From Acetobacter tropicalis (GTDB lineage: Bacteria > Pseudomonadota > Alphaproteobacteria > Acetobacterales > Acetobacteraceae), in assembly GCF_001580915.1 (NCBI RefSeq), contig NZ_LHZQ01000192.1:1-33644 (forward strand): a DNA stretch of 33,644 bases. The letters are read 5' to 3'. The notes beneath the pieces were generated by a model. It was not told the origin of the DNA. It ran no database searches and saw only the letters and a program-made list of their open reading frames with translations. The position numbers and the translations under genes were made by a program. The first letter of the stretch is position 1, and each line of letters begins with the position of its first letter. Shown piece after piece: positions 1 to 8,153 of the stretch.

Positions 1-39
1 ACCTGAAGGCCGCAGGTTCAAATCCTGCCCCCGCAACCA
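1..39 (+). tRNA. tRNA-fMet (initiator), 3' part only
   Basis: The window opens inside a tRNA. Visible are the 3' half of the anticodon stem, the variable loop, a complete T arm (stem GCAGG/CCTGC around TTCAAAT), the 3' acceptor strand CCCCGCA, the discriminator A and an encoded CCA ending at 39. The CCCCCGCAACCA end and the AAGG variable region match bacterial initiator tRNA-Met, whose 5' acceptor base is characteristically unpaired; the 5' half lies outside the window, so the identity is recognised from the 3' half only. It is probably the integration target of the element that follows. Confidence 0.85.
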
Positions 40-1675
40 TCTGAACTTGCGATGCCAACGCATCACGAACCCCAGCCCCGAAACGGGCTGGGGTTTTCGT
101 TTGGCCGCCCGCTGCCATCATCAGGATGCCGGCGAGATCGCCCCGGACGTCAATCTGGAGGCCCTTGTCGGATGGCGTCAGGATGATCGCCTCGATCAGA
201 GAGCGGATCACCTCGGCCGCCTCCTGGCGCTTTTCGTCCAGCTCCGAATGCAGCATATCGTGCAGGCGCGCGAGTTGTCGGTGGTAGAATTCCGCCATCT
301 GAGGATGGAGCAGGGGCGGGGGTGCCTCGGCGGTTGCAAGGAAGTCTTTAAGTTCGGTCTTGCGGGCTTCGAGTTTGGATCCGCGTTCCTTGACCGTCTC
401 GATCGAGATGGCTTCAGAAAGGTAGAGATCCATCAGGCGTTGGATGTCGCGTTCCACCCGCTTTAGTTCTGATTCCGCTGCGCCGATGTCGGCCGACGCC
501 TCCATGCGCAGCCGGTTCATCTCGGTGGTGAACGCGGCGCAGAATTCGGCGAACAGGTCCGGGTCCATGAGATGGTGGCGCAGGGCGTCGAGGACGCGGC
601 GTTCCAACTCCTCGCGACGCATGTTGGTCCGGTTGTCGCAGGTGCCCTTATTGCGGGCCGTCGAGCAGCCCAGCAGTGCCCCGGAGATCATCGAATAGCC
701 GCCACCGCAGCAGCCACATTTGCTCAGGCCGGAGAACAGGTAGCGGGGACGGCGTTTCTCGCGGAAATGGTCGGGCGATGATGTGTCGCTTGTGTTCCGG
801 CTGGCGCTGACGCTGGCCTGCCGCGCCTTGACCGCGTCCCACAACTCCTGATCGACGATCCGCAGCTCCGGCACCTCCTGGATGACCCACTCGGAGTTCG
901 GATTGGGACGCGCCTGGCGCTTGCCGGTGTCGGGATCCTTGATGAAACGCTGGCGGTTCCAGACCAGCTTCCCCACGTACATCTCGTTGTTGAGGATACC
1001 GGTGCCGCGCGCCCGGTTGCCGTTGATCGTCGAGAAGCCCCAGGCACCGCTGCCAGGGGCAGGGATGCCTTCGTCATTGAGGCGGAAGGCGATGGCGCGC
1101 GGTCCCAGCCCAGCCGCGAAGTCGCGGAAGATTCGACGGACCACATCCGCCTCGTGCGGGTTGATGGTCCGGTCGCCCCGGATCGGCTCGCCATTGGTGT
1201 CGAGCTTACGCACGACATCATAACCATAGGCGTTGCCGCCGCCGGACTTGCCTAGTTCCACGCGCCCCCGCAGGCCGCGATGCGTCTTCTCGGCCAGGTC
1301 TTTCAGGAACAGGGCGTTCATCGTGCCCTTGAGGCCGACATGCAGATGAGACACCTCTCCCTCGGAAAGGGTGACGATCCGCACGCCGGCATAGTTCATG
1401 CGCTTGAAGACGCCGGCGATGTCCTCCTGGTCTCGGGACAAACGGTCCATCGCCTCGGCCAGCACGATCTGGAACCGTCCGCGCTGTGCATCCGCGATCA
1501 GCGCCTGGATGCCGGGCCGCATCAGGGATGCGCCCGAGATGGCGTGGTCGGTATATTCCTCTACGACGGTCCAGCCCTGTTTTTCCACGTGGGTACGGCA
1601 AACGCGAAGCTGGTCGGCGATCGAGGCGTCGCGCTGGTTGTCGGAGGAATAGCGGGCGTAGAGCGCGACCTTCAT
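1..1675 (-). CDS. Large serine recombinase (integrase), 3' end beyond window
   Basis: Site-specific recombinase expected to catalyse integration and excision of the element. The 558 codons visible have no stop. Residues 1-150 are the resolvase catalytic domain (start MKVALYARYSSDNQRD; likely nucleophile Ser10, with Arg8 next to it); about 160-265 are the 'recombinase' domain; a zinc-ribbon with a CGCC cluster at 320-323 and later cysteines follows, then a charged coiled-coil (about 375-470). The last visible residues, MVAGAGFEPAAFR, are the antisense translation of the tRNA 3' end, so the frame crosses the tRNA terminator and the tRNA. The ATG at 1675 lies 13 bp after the stop of a small gene on the same strand. 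The true C-terminus lies left of the window. Family assignment is secure; the integration site is inferred from position. Confidence 0.93.
   Translation of the reverse strand, partial: MKVALYARYSSDNQRDASIADQLRVCRTHVEKQGWTVVEEYTDHAISGASLMRPGIQALIADAQRGRFQIVLAEAMDRLSRDQEDIAGVFKRMNYAGVRIVTLSEGEVSHLHVGLKGTMNALFLKDLAEKTHRGLRGRVELGKSGGGNAYGYDVVRKLDTNGEPIRGDRTINPHEADVVRRIFRDFAAGLGPRAIAFRLNDEGIPAPGSGAWGFSTINGNRARGTGILNNEMYVGKLVWNRQRFIKDPDTGKRQARPNPNSEWVIQEVPELRIVDQELWDAVKARQASVSASRNTSDTSSPDHFREKRRPRYLFSGLSKCGCCGGGYSMISGALLGCSTARNKGTCDNRTNMRREELERRVLDALRHHLMDPDLFAEFCAAFTTEMNRLRMEASADIGAAESELKRVERDIQRLMDLYLSEAISIETVKERGSKLEARKTELKDFLATAEAPPPLLHPQMAEFYHRQLARLHDMLHSELDEKRQEAAEVIRSLIEAIILTPSDKGLQIDVRGDLAGILMMAAGGQTKTPARFGAGVRDALASQVQMVAGAGFEPAAFR
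70..97 (+). terminator. Rho-independent terminator of tRNA-fMet
   Basis: A 9-bp stem CCCCAGCCC (70-78) / GGGCTGGGG (85-93) with a six-base loop is followed by TTTT and CGTTT. It stands 30 bp after the tRNA CCA end on the same strand. The same bases code, on the other strand, for the C-terminal region of the serine recombinase, so the terminator is probably carried by the element and restores termination of the tRNA after integration. Confidence 0.8.
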
Positions 1676-1688
1676 GACGAGGCATCCC

Positions 1689-1877
1689 TTACGGTCCGGA
1701 GCGGCGGCGCTGCTCCTGTTGCTGCGACCGGAACCAGTCCCGTGCCGCACGGCGTGCCATGAGGCGGACGAGCGCCACAAGACGTGGGTCGGGGGCATTG
1801 GGCCGCAGGACGAGCCGTAATTCGGGCTCGGGCAGCCGATACGCCGGGGCACTGGACTGGCTGCGTCTGTTCGTCAT
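1689..1877 (-). CDS. Small basic protein upstream of recombinase
   Basis: Predicted 62-aa product starting MTNRRSQSSAPAYRLPEPEL and rich in arginine (about 12 residues), ending RSQQQEQRRRSGP. No domain is recognised. I chose the ATG at 1877; an ATG 14 codons upstream at 1919 would add a less plausible leader. Its stop is 13 bp before the recombinase ATG, so the two genes probably form one transcript. A small arginine-rich protein beside a recombinase could be a DNA-binding accessory or directionality factor, but nothing in the sequence proves this. Confidence 0.55.
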   Translation of the reverse strand: MTNRRSQSSAPAYRLPEPELRLVLRPNAPDPRLVALVRLMARRAARDWFRSQQQEQRRRSGP

Positions 1878-2080
1878 CGTTGCTCTCTTCCGACCGCATG
1901 ACAAGGAAAACAGACACACGATCCGGACAGATGACTGTTATTTCAATGGAAATACGCAATATGGAAAGTCGCGCTTGTGCGTGCTCCAGCGTATAGAATC
2001 GTAGTTATGGGTAGTCCCGGATACAGGCGCGTCGTACAAATACTGGCATACGACGGCGGCACGGGAGGGGAGGGCGAGTC
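1878..2080. promoter_or_regulatory. Divergent intergenic region, recombinase operon / recD2
   Basis: About 200 bp separate the leftward recombinase operon from the rightward helicase gene, so both promoters must lie here. Visible are two related short blocks (CAATGGAAA near 1947 and CAATATGGAAA near 1958) and a 7-bp inverted repeat CGTCGTA (2030-2036) / TACGACG (2049-2055) lying just before the ribosome binding site of the recD2 leader. No convincing -35/-10 pair stands out. The inverted repeat is an operator candidate only. Confidence 0.35.
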
Positions 2081-2122
2081 ATGAACGATACGGAAGTGCC
2101 GATCCTCCGGCAGGCCGGATGA
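2081..2122 (+). CDS. 13-aa leader peptide overlapping recD2 start
   Basis: A short frame MNDTEVPILRQAG begins at ATG 2081 behind a very purine-rich stretch (GGGAGGGGAGGG, 2063-2074) that is the best Shine-Dalgarno in the area. It stops at TGA 2120-2122, overlapping the recD2 ATG (2119) in an ATGA arrangement. The helicase ATG has no comparable SD of its own (only CTCCGG nearby), so translation of the helicase is likely coupled to this leader. Alternatively it is the tail remnant of a lost upstream gene. Confidence 0.4.
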   Translation: MNDTEVPILRQAG

Positions 2123-4305
2123 GCGGACGCGCCACCGACTCCTCGCCCACGGAAGCGCTGGCTGCCCTCGTGGAGCGGGTGACGTTCCACAACGCCGAGA
2201 ACGGCTTCTGCGTCCTGCGGGTGAAGGTGCGCGGACAGCGCGATCTGGTCACTGTTGTCGGCCATGCCGCCATGATCTCGGCAGGCGAGTTCGTGCAGAT
2301 GTCGGGGCGCTGGTTCAACGACCACACCCACGGGCTCCAGTTCAAGGCCGAGTTCCTCAAGGCCAGCCCGCCGACCACGGTCGAGGGCATCGAACGCTAT
2401 TTGGGCTCAGGCATGATCCGGGGCATTGGTCCGGTCTACGCCAAGAAACTGGTGAAAGCGTTCGGCGAGGCGGTGTTCGACCTGATCGAGCAGGAGCCGC
2501 ATCGCCTGCGGGAGGTGACGGGCATCGGTCCCAAGCGCGCCGAGCGGATTGTCGGTGGCTGGGCGGACCAGAAGGTGATCCGGGAGATCATGCTGTTCCT
2601 GCACAGTAACGGCGTCGGCACGTCGCGGGCGGTGCGGATATTCAAGACCTATGGGCAGGACGCGGTTCAACTGATCAGCGAGAACCCCTACCGGCTGGCG
2701 AAGGACATCCGGGGGATCGGCTTCAAAACCGCCGACCAGATTGCCCGGAAGATGGGCATCGCACCCGACGCCATGATCCGGGTGAGGGCAGGGATCTCCT
2801 ACGCGCTCGGCGAGGCGATGGATGAAGGGCATTGCGGTCTGCCGGTCGGGGAGTTGATGACCAGCACCGCCGAACTGCTGGAGGTAGCTGCCCCTCTGAT
2901 CGAGCCAGCCCTCGCGCTGGAGCTCGAGGCGGGCGACGTTATTGCCGATAGTGTTGGCGAGACGGGGTGTATCTTCCTGACCGGCCTATATCGCGCCGAG
3001 CAGAGCATCGCCGAGCGATTGCGTGCCTGTGCCGTCGGTCGTCCGCCCTGGCCGGACATCGACGCTGCAAAAGCCATGACCTGGGTCGAAGGCAAGACCG
3101 GGCTTGCGCTCGCGCCCAGCCAGCAGGAGGCGGTGCGCCTTGCCCTGCGCAGCAAGGTTCTGGTGATCACGGGTGGTCCCGGTGTTGGCAAGACCACGCT
3201 GGTCAACGCCATCCTGAAGATCGTGACGGCCAAGGGCACAGACGTGCAACTTTGCGCGCCGACCGGCCGGGCGGCGAAGCGCCTGTCGGAAAGCACGGGA
3301 CTGGAAGGCAAGACCATCCACCGCCTGCTGGAGACGGATCCGGCGAATGGCAGTTTCAAACGGGACGACACCAACCCGTTGACCTGCGATCTGCTGGTCG
3401 TGGACGAGGCCAGCATGGTCGATGTGCTGCTGATGCGATCTCTGCTGCGCGCCTTGCCCGACAGCGCGGCCCTGCTGATCGTGGGGGACGTGGACCAGCT
3501 GCCGTCCGTCGGACCGGGACAGGTGCTGGCCGATATCATCGGTTCCAATGCTGTGCCCGTGGTACGGCTGACCGAGGTGTTCCGTCAGGCGGCGCAGAGC
3601 CGGATTATCACAAACGCGCATCGGATCAACGAAGGCAGGATGCCGGAGCTGAGCGCGGAAGAGGGATCGGATTTCTACTTCGTGGAGGCAGCCGAGCCCG
3701 AGGTCGGGTTGCGCCGGTTGCTGGCGGTAGTAAAGGACCGCATCCCGGCGCGGTTCGGACTGGACCCGGTCCGCGATGTGCAGGTGCTGTGTCCGATGAA
3801 CCGGGGCGGGCTTGGGACGCGGTCGCTGAATATAGAATTGCAGCAGGCGCTTAACCCGCCGGGCGAGGTGAAGGTCGAGCGGTTCGGCTGGACCTACGGG
3901 CCGGGCGACAAGGTGATGCAGATCGCCAACGATTATGACCGGGACGTTTTCAACGGGGATCTTGGCGTTATCGACAGGATCGATGTGGAAGAGGGCGAAC
4001 TGACGGTCTTATTCGATGGACGGGAGGTCGTTTATGGCTTCGGCGAGCTGGACGAACTGGTGCTTGCCTATGCGACCACCATTCACAAGAGCCAGGGCTC
4101 GGAATACCCGGCAGTAGTGATCCCGCTGGTGACCCAGCATTACGCCATGCTGGCGCGGAACCTGCTCTACACGGGCGTGACACGGGGGCGGAAGCTCGTC
4201 GTGCTCGTGGGGCAGAAGAAGGCGCTGGGCATTGCCGTACGAAACCAGGGCGGAAGGCGACGGTGGTCGAAGCTCAGGGAGTGGCTGGCCGGTAGCGTCG
4301 CATGA
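2119..4305 (+). CDS. recD2: RecD2-type ATP-dependent DNA helicase
   Basis: A 728-aa superfamily 1B helicase, about the usual length of RecD2 proteins. The N-terminal OB-like region (to about 80) is followed by helix-hairpin-helix repeats (about 85-215, including GSGMIRGIGPVYAKKLV and VTGIGPKRAERIV), then the motor: Walker A GGPGVGKTT at 352-360, Walker B DEAS at 429-432, GDVDQLPSVGPG motif III, and the C-terminal IHKSQG motif at 655-660. RecD2 enzymes unwind DNA 5'-3' and act without RecBC. Its ATG overlaps the stop of a 13-aa leader. In mobile elements such helicases may help process the transferred or replicating strand; that role here is inference. The frame is intact and its GC matches the ICE backbone. 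Confidence 0.93.
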   Translation: MSGRATDSSPTEALAALVERVTFHNAENGFCVLRVKVRGQRDLVTVVGHAAMISAGEFVQMSGRWFNDHTHGLQFKAEFLKASPPTTVEGIERYLGSGMIRGIGPVYAKKLVKAFGEAVFDLIEQEPHRLREVTGIGPKRAERIVGGWADQKVIREIMLFLHSNGVGTSRAVRIFKTYGQDAVQLISENPYRLAKDIRGIGFKTADQIARKMGIAPDAMIRVRAGISYALGEAMDEGHCGLPVGELMTSTAELLEVAAPLIEPALALELEAGDVIADSVGETGCIFLTGLYRAEQSIAERLRACAVGRPPWPDIDAAKAMTWVEGKTGLALAPSQQEAVRLALRSKVLVITGGPGVGKTTLVNAILKIVTAKGTDVQLCAPTGRAAKRLSESTGLEGKTIHRLLETDPANGSFKRDDTNPLTCDLLVVDEASMVDVLLMRSLLRALPDSAALLIVGDVDQLPSVGPGQVLADIIGSNAVPVVRLTEVFRQAAQSRIITNAHRINEGRMPELSAEEGSDFYFVEAAEPEVGLRRLLAVVKDRIPARFGLDPVRDVQVLCPMNRGGLGTRSLNIELQQALNPPGEVKVERFGWTYGPGDKVMQIANDYDRDVFNGDLGVIDRIDVEEGELTVLFDGREVVYGFGELDELVLAYATTIHKSQGSEYPAVVIPLVTQHYAMLARNLLYTGVTRGRKLVVLVGQKKALGIAVRNQGGRRRWSKLREWLAGSVA

Positions 4306-4528
4306 TGGAGTGGCGGGGGGGGGGAAGGGTGTGTCCCCATGTGGGCTTTCGCCGTCATGTCAGACGTCCAAGCGGTTATGCTGGTTGCCTGAAAGCTGAC
4401 ATTGTTAGGAGGAACAAAACAGACGCCTTCACGACATTCAGGCCAGTCCCGTCGGCGCAAATATTCTCACTCGCACTCTTCGCTTCCTCTCTCCTATAAT
4501 GTCAATCGGGGATTGATTCGGGGGTGGG
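4306..4528 (+). promoter_or_regulatory. Intergenic promoter region of the DUF4297-HerA operon
   Basis: The 223 bp between recD2 and the defence genes hold a G10 run (4315-4324) directly after the recD2 stop, an unused SD-like AGGAGG near 4410 with no ATG behind it, and a perfect -10 hexamer TATAAT at 4495-4500, 28 bp before the DUF4297 ATG. No good -35 hexamer is seen at 17 bp (around 4472), so activator dependence or low basal strength is possible. GC content falls across this stretch, marking the left border of the cargo. Confidence 0.5.
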
Positions 4529-5779
4529 ATGCTGGAAGTCGACAAAAAACGCGAAGCAACAGCTTCAATTAGGGGCTATTTCTACCAGCTCGATGCAGCG
4601 TTACTCGAAATCCTGAACGCGGGCCTAGACGAGAGCGTTGTCATCGAGGGCATTGAAGATTTCGACCGCTATACCGATGAAGGCGTCATTTACGGCCAGG
4701 TAAAATACTACGCGGAGCAGAACCTGACAGACTCGGTACTGCGTGATCCCCTGCATAAGCTCTTTGTTCACTTCCATGGGCTCGAAGAAGCACAACGGGC
4801 AGGCCGAAAATACCTGCTGTACGGGCACTTTTCAGAAGTTAAGATCGATATTGGTGAGCTTTCCGTCGATCGCTTCAAATCGGTGATGGAATACCGAAAG
4901 GAAGTGAAGGCCGCTGACGGTACAAAATCCTACGAAAAGAAATCTTTGCTCGACGGCATAGCCGCGCCAGATGGGCTAATTGAGGCGTTCTGCAAGAGCT
5001 TCAGCATACAAATCTCGACGGAATTCTCTGAACATCGCAATCTCGTCATCGAGGCAATAAGGAAAAACCAAAACGTCTCCGGGTTTGAGGCCGAAGGTTT
5101 TCACTATCCAATGGTCTTCGACTACATCGCCACACTCGCCACGAAAAAAGATCACAACGACCGCAAGGTCACCCGTCGTGATCTGCAGGAACTGCTCAAA
5201 GGTACTCAAGCTATCCATAATCGTTGGCTTCTCCGGGAGAAGGATGCAAGCGAGTACGCGAAGCATATGAAACGCCTGTACTTCTCGCCCACGAACGGCG
5301 CAGGAATCGTCCGTGCTTTCATCATTGAATGCAGTGCAGCAACCGACGGTTCGGTTGTCTGTGACCAACTCAGAGCAATCGGCAACAACTGGAGTTCGGC
5401 GAAGAAGCGCCGCATCCAGAATTCCGAGCGCTACGCGCCATTCATTCTGTTACGCGGCGCGGATGAAAAACTAATCATGCATGTGAAGAACATTCTTTTC
5501 GATTCCGGAACGGGTTTCGTGGACGGTTTCCCATATCGCGGATCGCCATTCCGCATTGATCACGTTCGTAGCCAGCAGACCCAAGAGCACCAGATCGAAA
5601 TTCGTTTTGTTGACGACGTTGACCAGTTGCTGGAGGTCCTCGATGGGGTGGGGCGGAAGTTATGCCATATATACGACTTCTTCCTTGAACGCCCTGCAAC
5701 CATGGCGCTGCCGGGTCCAAAGAGTCGGATGTATTCGATCCCTATCAGTAGCATCTCCACAATCACGAAAATTATCTGA
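4529..5779 (+). CDS. DUF4297-type nuclease of a HerA-linked defence system
   Basis: A 416-aa protein whose N-terminus carries the DUF4297 pattern, the nuclease fold also used by Cap4 effectors: an aromatic helix IRGYFYQLDAALLEIL (14-29), VVIEGIEDFD (37-46) with acidic residues E40, E43, D44 and D46, and QVKYY (57-61) with K59, together resembling a PD-(D/E)xK core. The C-terminal two thirds are not recognised. The partner HerA gene starts 9 bp downstream. In described HerA-DUF4297 systems the nuclease assembles on a HerA hexamer and degrades DNA during phage infection; that function is transferred here from the family. Base composition is lower in GC than the ICE backbone, in keeping with recent acquisition. 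The family call is from motif pattern and context, not a profile search. Confidence 0.75.
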   Translation: MLEVDKKREATASIRGYFYQLDAALLEILNAGLDESVVIEGIEDFDRYTDEGVIYGQVKYYAEQNLTDSVLRDPLHKLFVHFHGLEEAQRAGRKYLLYGHFSEVKIDIGELSVDRFKSVMEYRKEVKAADGTKSYEKKSLLDGIAAPDGLIEAFCKSFSIQISTEFSEHRNLVIEAIRKNQNVSGFEAEGFHYPMVFDYIATLATKKDHNDRKVTRRDLQELLKGTQAIHNRWLLREKDASEYAKHMKRLYFSPTNGAGIVRAFIIECSAATDGSVVCDQLRAIGNNWSSAKKRRIQNSERYAPFILLRGADEKLIMHVKNILFDSGTGFVDGFPYRGSPFRIDHVRSQQTQEHQIEIRFVDDVDQLLEVLDGVGRKLCHIYDFFLERPATMALPGPKSRMYSIPISSISTITKII

Positions 5780-5788
5780 GGACGAACA

Positions 5789-7528
5789 ATGACTGAGGAA
5801 ATCGCCAATGCTGAGGTTGTCGCCGTTTACCCCAACAAAGTCCGAGTGGCCGTCGATGATCTTTTGAACTTCCAGGCGGCTGGAGAGTCTCTTCGTGTTG
5901 GGTCCTTTCTCAAGGTGTCCGACAACGACAACGTTTCTCTTATCTGCATCATCGAAAGCTTTTCAATCGAGATGAAAGAGGTGAAAGGCGACGGCAGCAG
6001 TGACTACAAGCGCGTCTATATGATTGATGCGTATCCTCTCGGGACCCTTAAAGACGGAAAGTTCAATCGCGGCGGTGACGAACTCGCCATTCCGCCAAAG
6101 AAGGTCGTCCCGGCGACGAAAGCGGAAATCGCAGCCATCTATGCAGACTGCTATGCGGCTGAAGACCGCTTTTGCTTTTCGTCATTGACCAGACAACGTG
6201 ATATCGTTGTACCTGTTCATGGCGACAGGTTTTTCAATAAACATATTGCTGTTGTCGGTGCTTCAGGATCAGGAAAATCGTCGAGTGTGTCGTCTGTTCT
6301 GCAAAGGGCCATATCATCCAAAACCGGCGAATACCAGGGCCTCAACAACTCCCATATCCTGATATTTGATCTTCATTCCGAATATGCCGCAGCGTTTCCG
6401 AAAGCAAATGTCATCACCGTCGATGATCTCGTCCTGCCATATTGGTTGCTAAACGAAGACGAGATGGAGGACATGTTTCTGGAGTCAGGGGACAACAATA
6501 ATTACAATCAGGAGGCATTGCTGCGGCAGATTGTTACCATCGCAAAAAAGATCAGTAATCCTGATGTAGAGAAGGTCAATTTTGACAGCCCACTTCCATA
6601 CGAGATCAATCATGTCGTGAATGCGTTCAGAAATCTCACCAGAGAGACAAAGAACGCTGACAATTCTTTGCTGATCAAGTTCAAGGACAACATGGAAATC
6701 GATTTCCCTGACGTCGATGCCCAGATCGAACACTATTGTATGGAATTGCGCGAATTTGCGCCGACAGAACGTAGTAAGATTAATAAAGGGCCGTATGCCG
6801 ACGGGACAATCGACAAGTTCGAACGACGGGTCAGATCAAAAATCGCGAACACGCGCCTAGGGTTTATTTTCGGTGAAAAGGCTAAGAAGGCGTCTTTGGA
6901 GGATGTGCTTAGACAGTTCACTGGCTACAACGCCGGAGGTGAGTCGAATGTCACCATCATCGACCTTAGCGGCATCCCTTTTGAACTGCTCAGCATCACC
7001 GTTTCGCTTATCTCCCGTCTAATGTTCGATTTTTGCTACTATGCCCGGCGCGTTGAAACCAAAACCGAACAGCCATTCCTGATGGTCTATGAGGAAGCGC
7101 ACAAATATGCGCCGAAGAGCGGTCTTGCCCGCTATAAGGCTTCACTGGCTGCTATCGAACGCATAGCCAAAGAAGGCCGAAAATACGGCATCAGCCTACT
7201 GATTTCGAGCCAGCGACCGTCTGAAATTTCAGAAACTATTTTTTCGCAATGCTCCAACTTCTTGGCGATGCGTCTTACTAATCCCGATGATCAAAGTTAT
7301 GTCCGCCGACTACTGCCGGATACGCTTGGCAATTTGACCGAGGGAATGCCCGCGCTTGAGCAAGGGGAGGCGCTTCTGATCGGGGACGCCGTCATCATGC
7401 CGTGTGTCGTGTATGTGGAGAAATGCGACCCCGAACCCTCGTCCTGTGACGTGAAATATCTCACGCTCTGGAAAGCGGAGTGGAAGAATATCGACTTCAA
7501 AAAGCGTGCCGATAACTGGCGAGGGTGA
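5789..7528 (+). CDS. HerA-family ATPase (defence partner of DUF4297 nuclease)
   Basis: A 579-aa FtsK/HerA-type hexameric ATPase. Residues 1-105 resemble the HAS-barrel found at the N-terminus of HerA; Walker A is GASGSGKSS at 157-165; the HerA-type Walker B region LIFDLHSEY is at 191-199 (D194, E198); a second acidic motif lies in MVYEEAHKYAP, and SSQRPSEIS is the C-terminal sensor-like segment. Cellular archaeal HerA works with NurA in end resection; bacterial HerA next to DUF4297, SIR2 or similar effectors belongs to anti-phage modules, which is the likely role here. It follows the nuclease gene by 9 bp with GAGGAC overlapping that gene's stop as the ribosome binding site, so expression is probably coupled. 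Lower GC than the flanks. Confidence 0.88.
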   Translation: MTEEIANAEVVAVYPNKVRVAVDDLLNFQAAGESLRVGSFLKVSDNDNVSLICIIESFSIEMKEVKGDGSSDYKRVYMIDAYPLGTLKDGKFNRGGDELAIPPKKVVPATKAEIAAIYADCYAAEDRFCFSSLTRQRDIVVPVHGDRFFNKHIAVVGASGSGKSSSVSSVLQRAISSKTGEYQGLNNSHILIFDLHSEYAAAFPKANVITVDDLVLPYWLLNEDEMEDMFLESGDNNNYNQEALLRQIVTIAKKISNPDVEKVNFDSPLPYEINHVVNAFRNLTRETKNADNSLLIKFKDNMEIDFPDVDAQIEHYCMELREFAPTERSKINKGPYADGTIDKFERRVRSKIANTRLGFIFGEKAKKASLEDVLRQFTGYNAGGESNVTIIDLSGIPFELLSITVSLISRLMFDFCYYARRVETKTEQPFLMVYEEAHKYAPKSGLARYKASLAAIERIAKEGRKYGISLLISSQRPSEISETIFSQCSNFLAMRLTNPDDQSYVRRLLPDTLGNLTEGMPALEQGEALLIGDAVIMPCVVYVEKCDPEPSSCDVKYLTLWKAEWKNIDFKKRADNWRG

Positions 7529-7787
7529 CGGGTGCTGATCAAGGATCACAGGTCCAGATTGTCGATATGGATAAATGATCCGAACCGAATGAAACCGGGC
7601 TGACCCGGGGTTCCGTGAACCCCAAACCCGCCAGACCGCCGTCAGCTCCGGATGTGACGTTTCGCCCGAAGCTCGGTGAGTGGCAGCTTTCCCGCACTCA
7701 TAGATCAAGACCTGCCAGTCCGCCAACGGCCAAGGGCTGCTCATTCCGGGGGCGGTTGCGGCAAAACTCCAACGTCGGCTTTAACCG

Positions 7788-7826
7788 AAACCTGCCGCTC
7801 CCCATATGATCGCGAACGGCAGGTTT
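7788..7826. repeat. Perfect 10-bp inverted repeat
   Basis: AAACCTGCCG (7788-7797) pairs perfectly with CGGCAGGTTT (7817-7826) across a 19-base loop. It lies 260 bp after the HerA stop. There is no T-run right after the right arm, only TGTCCCC, so an intrinsic terminator is doubtful. It may be a structured relic of a repeat family or a factor-dependent 3' end. Confidence 0.5.
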
Positions 7827-7944
7827 GTCCCCAAGGTCGGGCCATATTTACAACTTCTACCTTTAGTCGTGGCGAGTCGTTGTTGGACGGCAATAGGGAG
7901 CGTCTCTGGGTCGTTAGATCAAAGTATCGTATCGACCATGGCAT

Positions 7945-8030
7945 TATTGATTCATGTTCTTATAATATATTAATAAATATTTATTTTATGATACTTTAAA
8001 ATATTGAGTTTTAATAAATAAAAACCACCA
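7945..8030. other. AT-rich patch with repeats
   Basis: Roughly 85 bp made almost only of A and T in a GC-rich element. It includes a 14-bp perfect palindrome AATAAATATTTATT (7972-7985) and the decamer TTAATAAATA twice (7970-7979 and 8011-8020). It may be an easily melted site, a target of a nucleoid protein such as the HU encoded nearby, or a left-over edge of the cargo insertion. No open frame is supported. Confidence 0.45.
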
Positions 8031-8110
8031 AGCTGACAGTTGGGTAGCTAAATTTTTACAGGCCTTGTTTCCCCTGGTAACAGTCGAAAGCTGCTGGCAG
8101 CCCGAATAGA

Positions 8111-8153
8111 TGTCCGGTATTTTGAGTTCTGGGCCGGAACCGGACAGACCGGA
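8111..8153. promoter_or_regulatory. Repeated ACCGGA motifs upstream of parB
   Basis: TGTCCGGT (8111-8118) and ACCGGACA (8139-8146) form a perfect 8-bp inverted repeat with a 20-base spacer, and a third ACCGGA follows at 8148-8153. They lie 150-200 bp before the parB start. Clustered copies in both orientations beside a ParB gene suggest an operator or partition site; this is inference from position only. Confidence 0.3.

Noticed and set aside
4315..4324. G10 run after the recD2 stop as a phase-variation tract
   Set aside because: It lies outside any gene and too far from the DUF4297 promoter to alter spacing; more likely a junction scar or a sequencing-sensitive run.
7310..7744. 144-codon reverse-strand frame across the herA end
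   Set aside because: Half of it is antisense to herA; no domain recognised.
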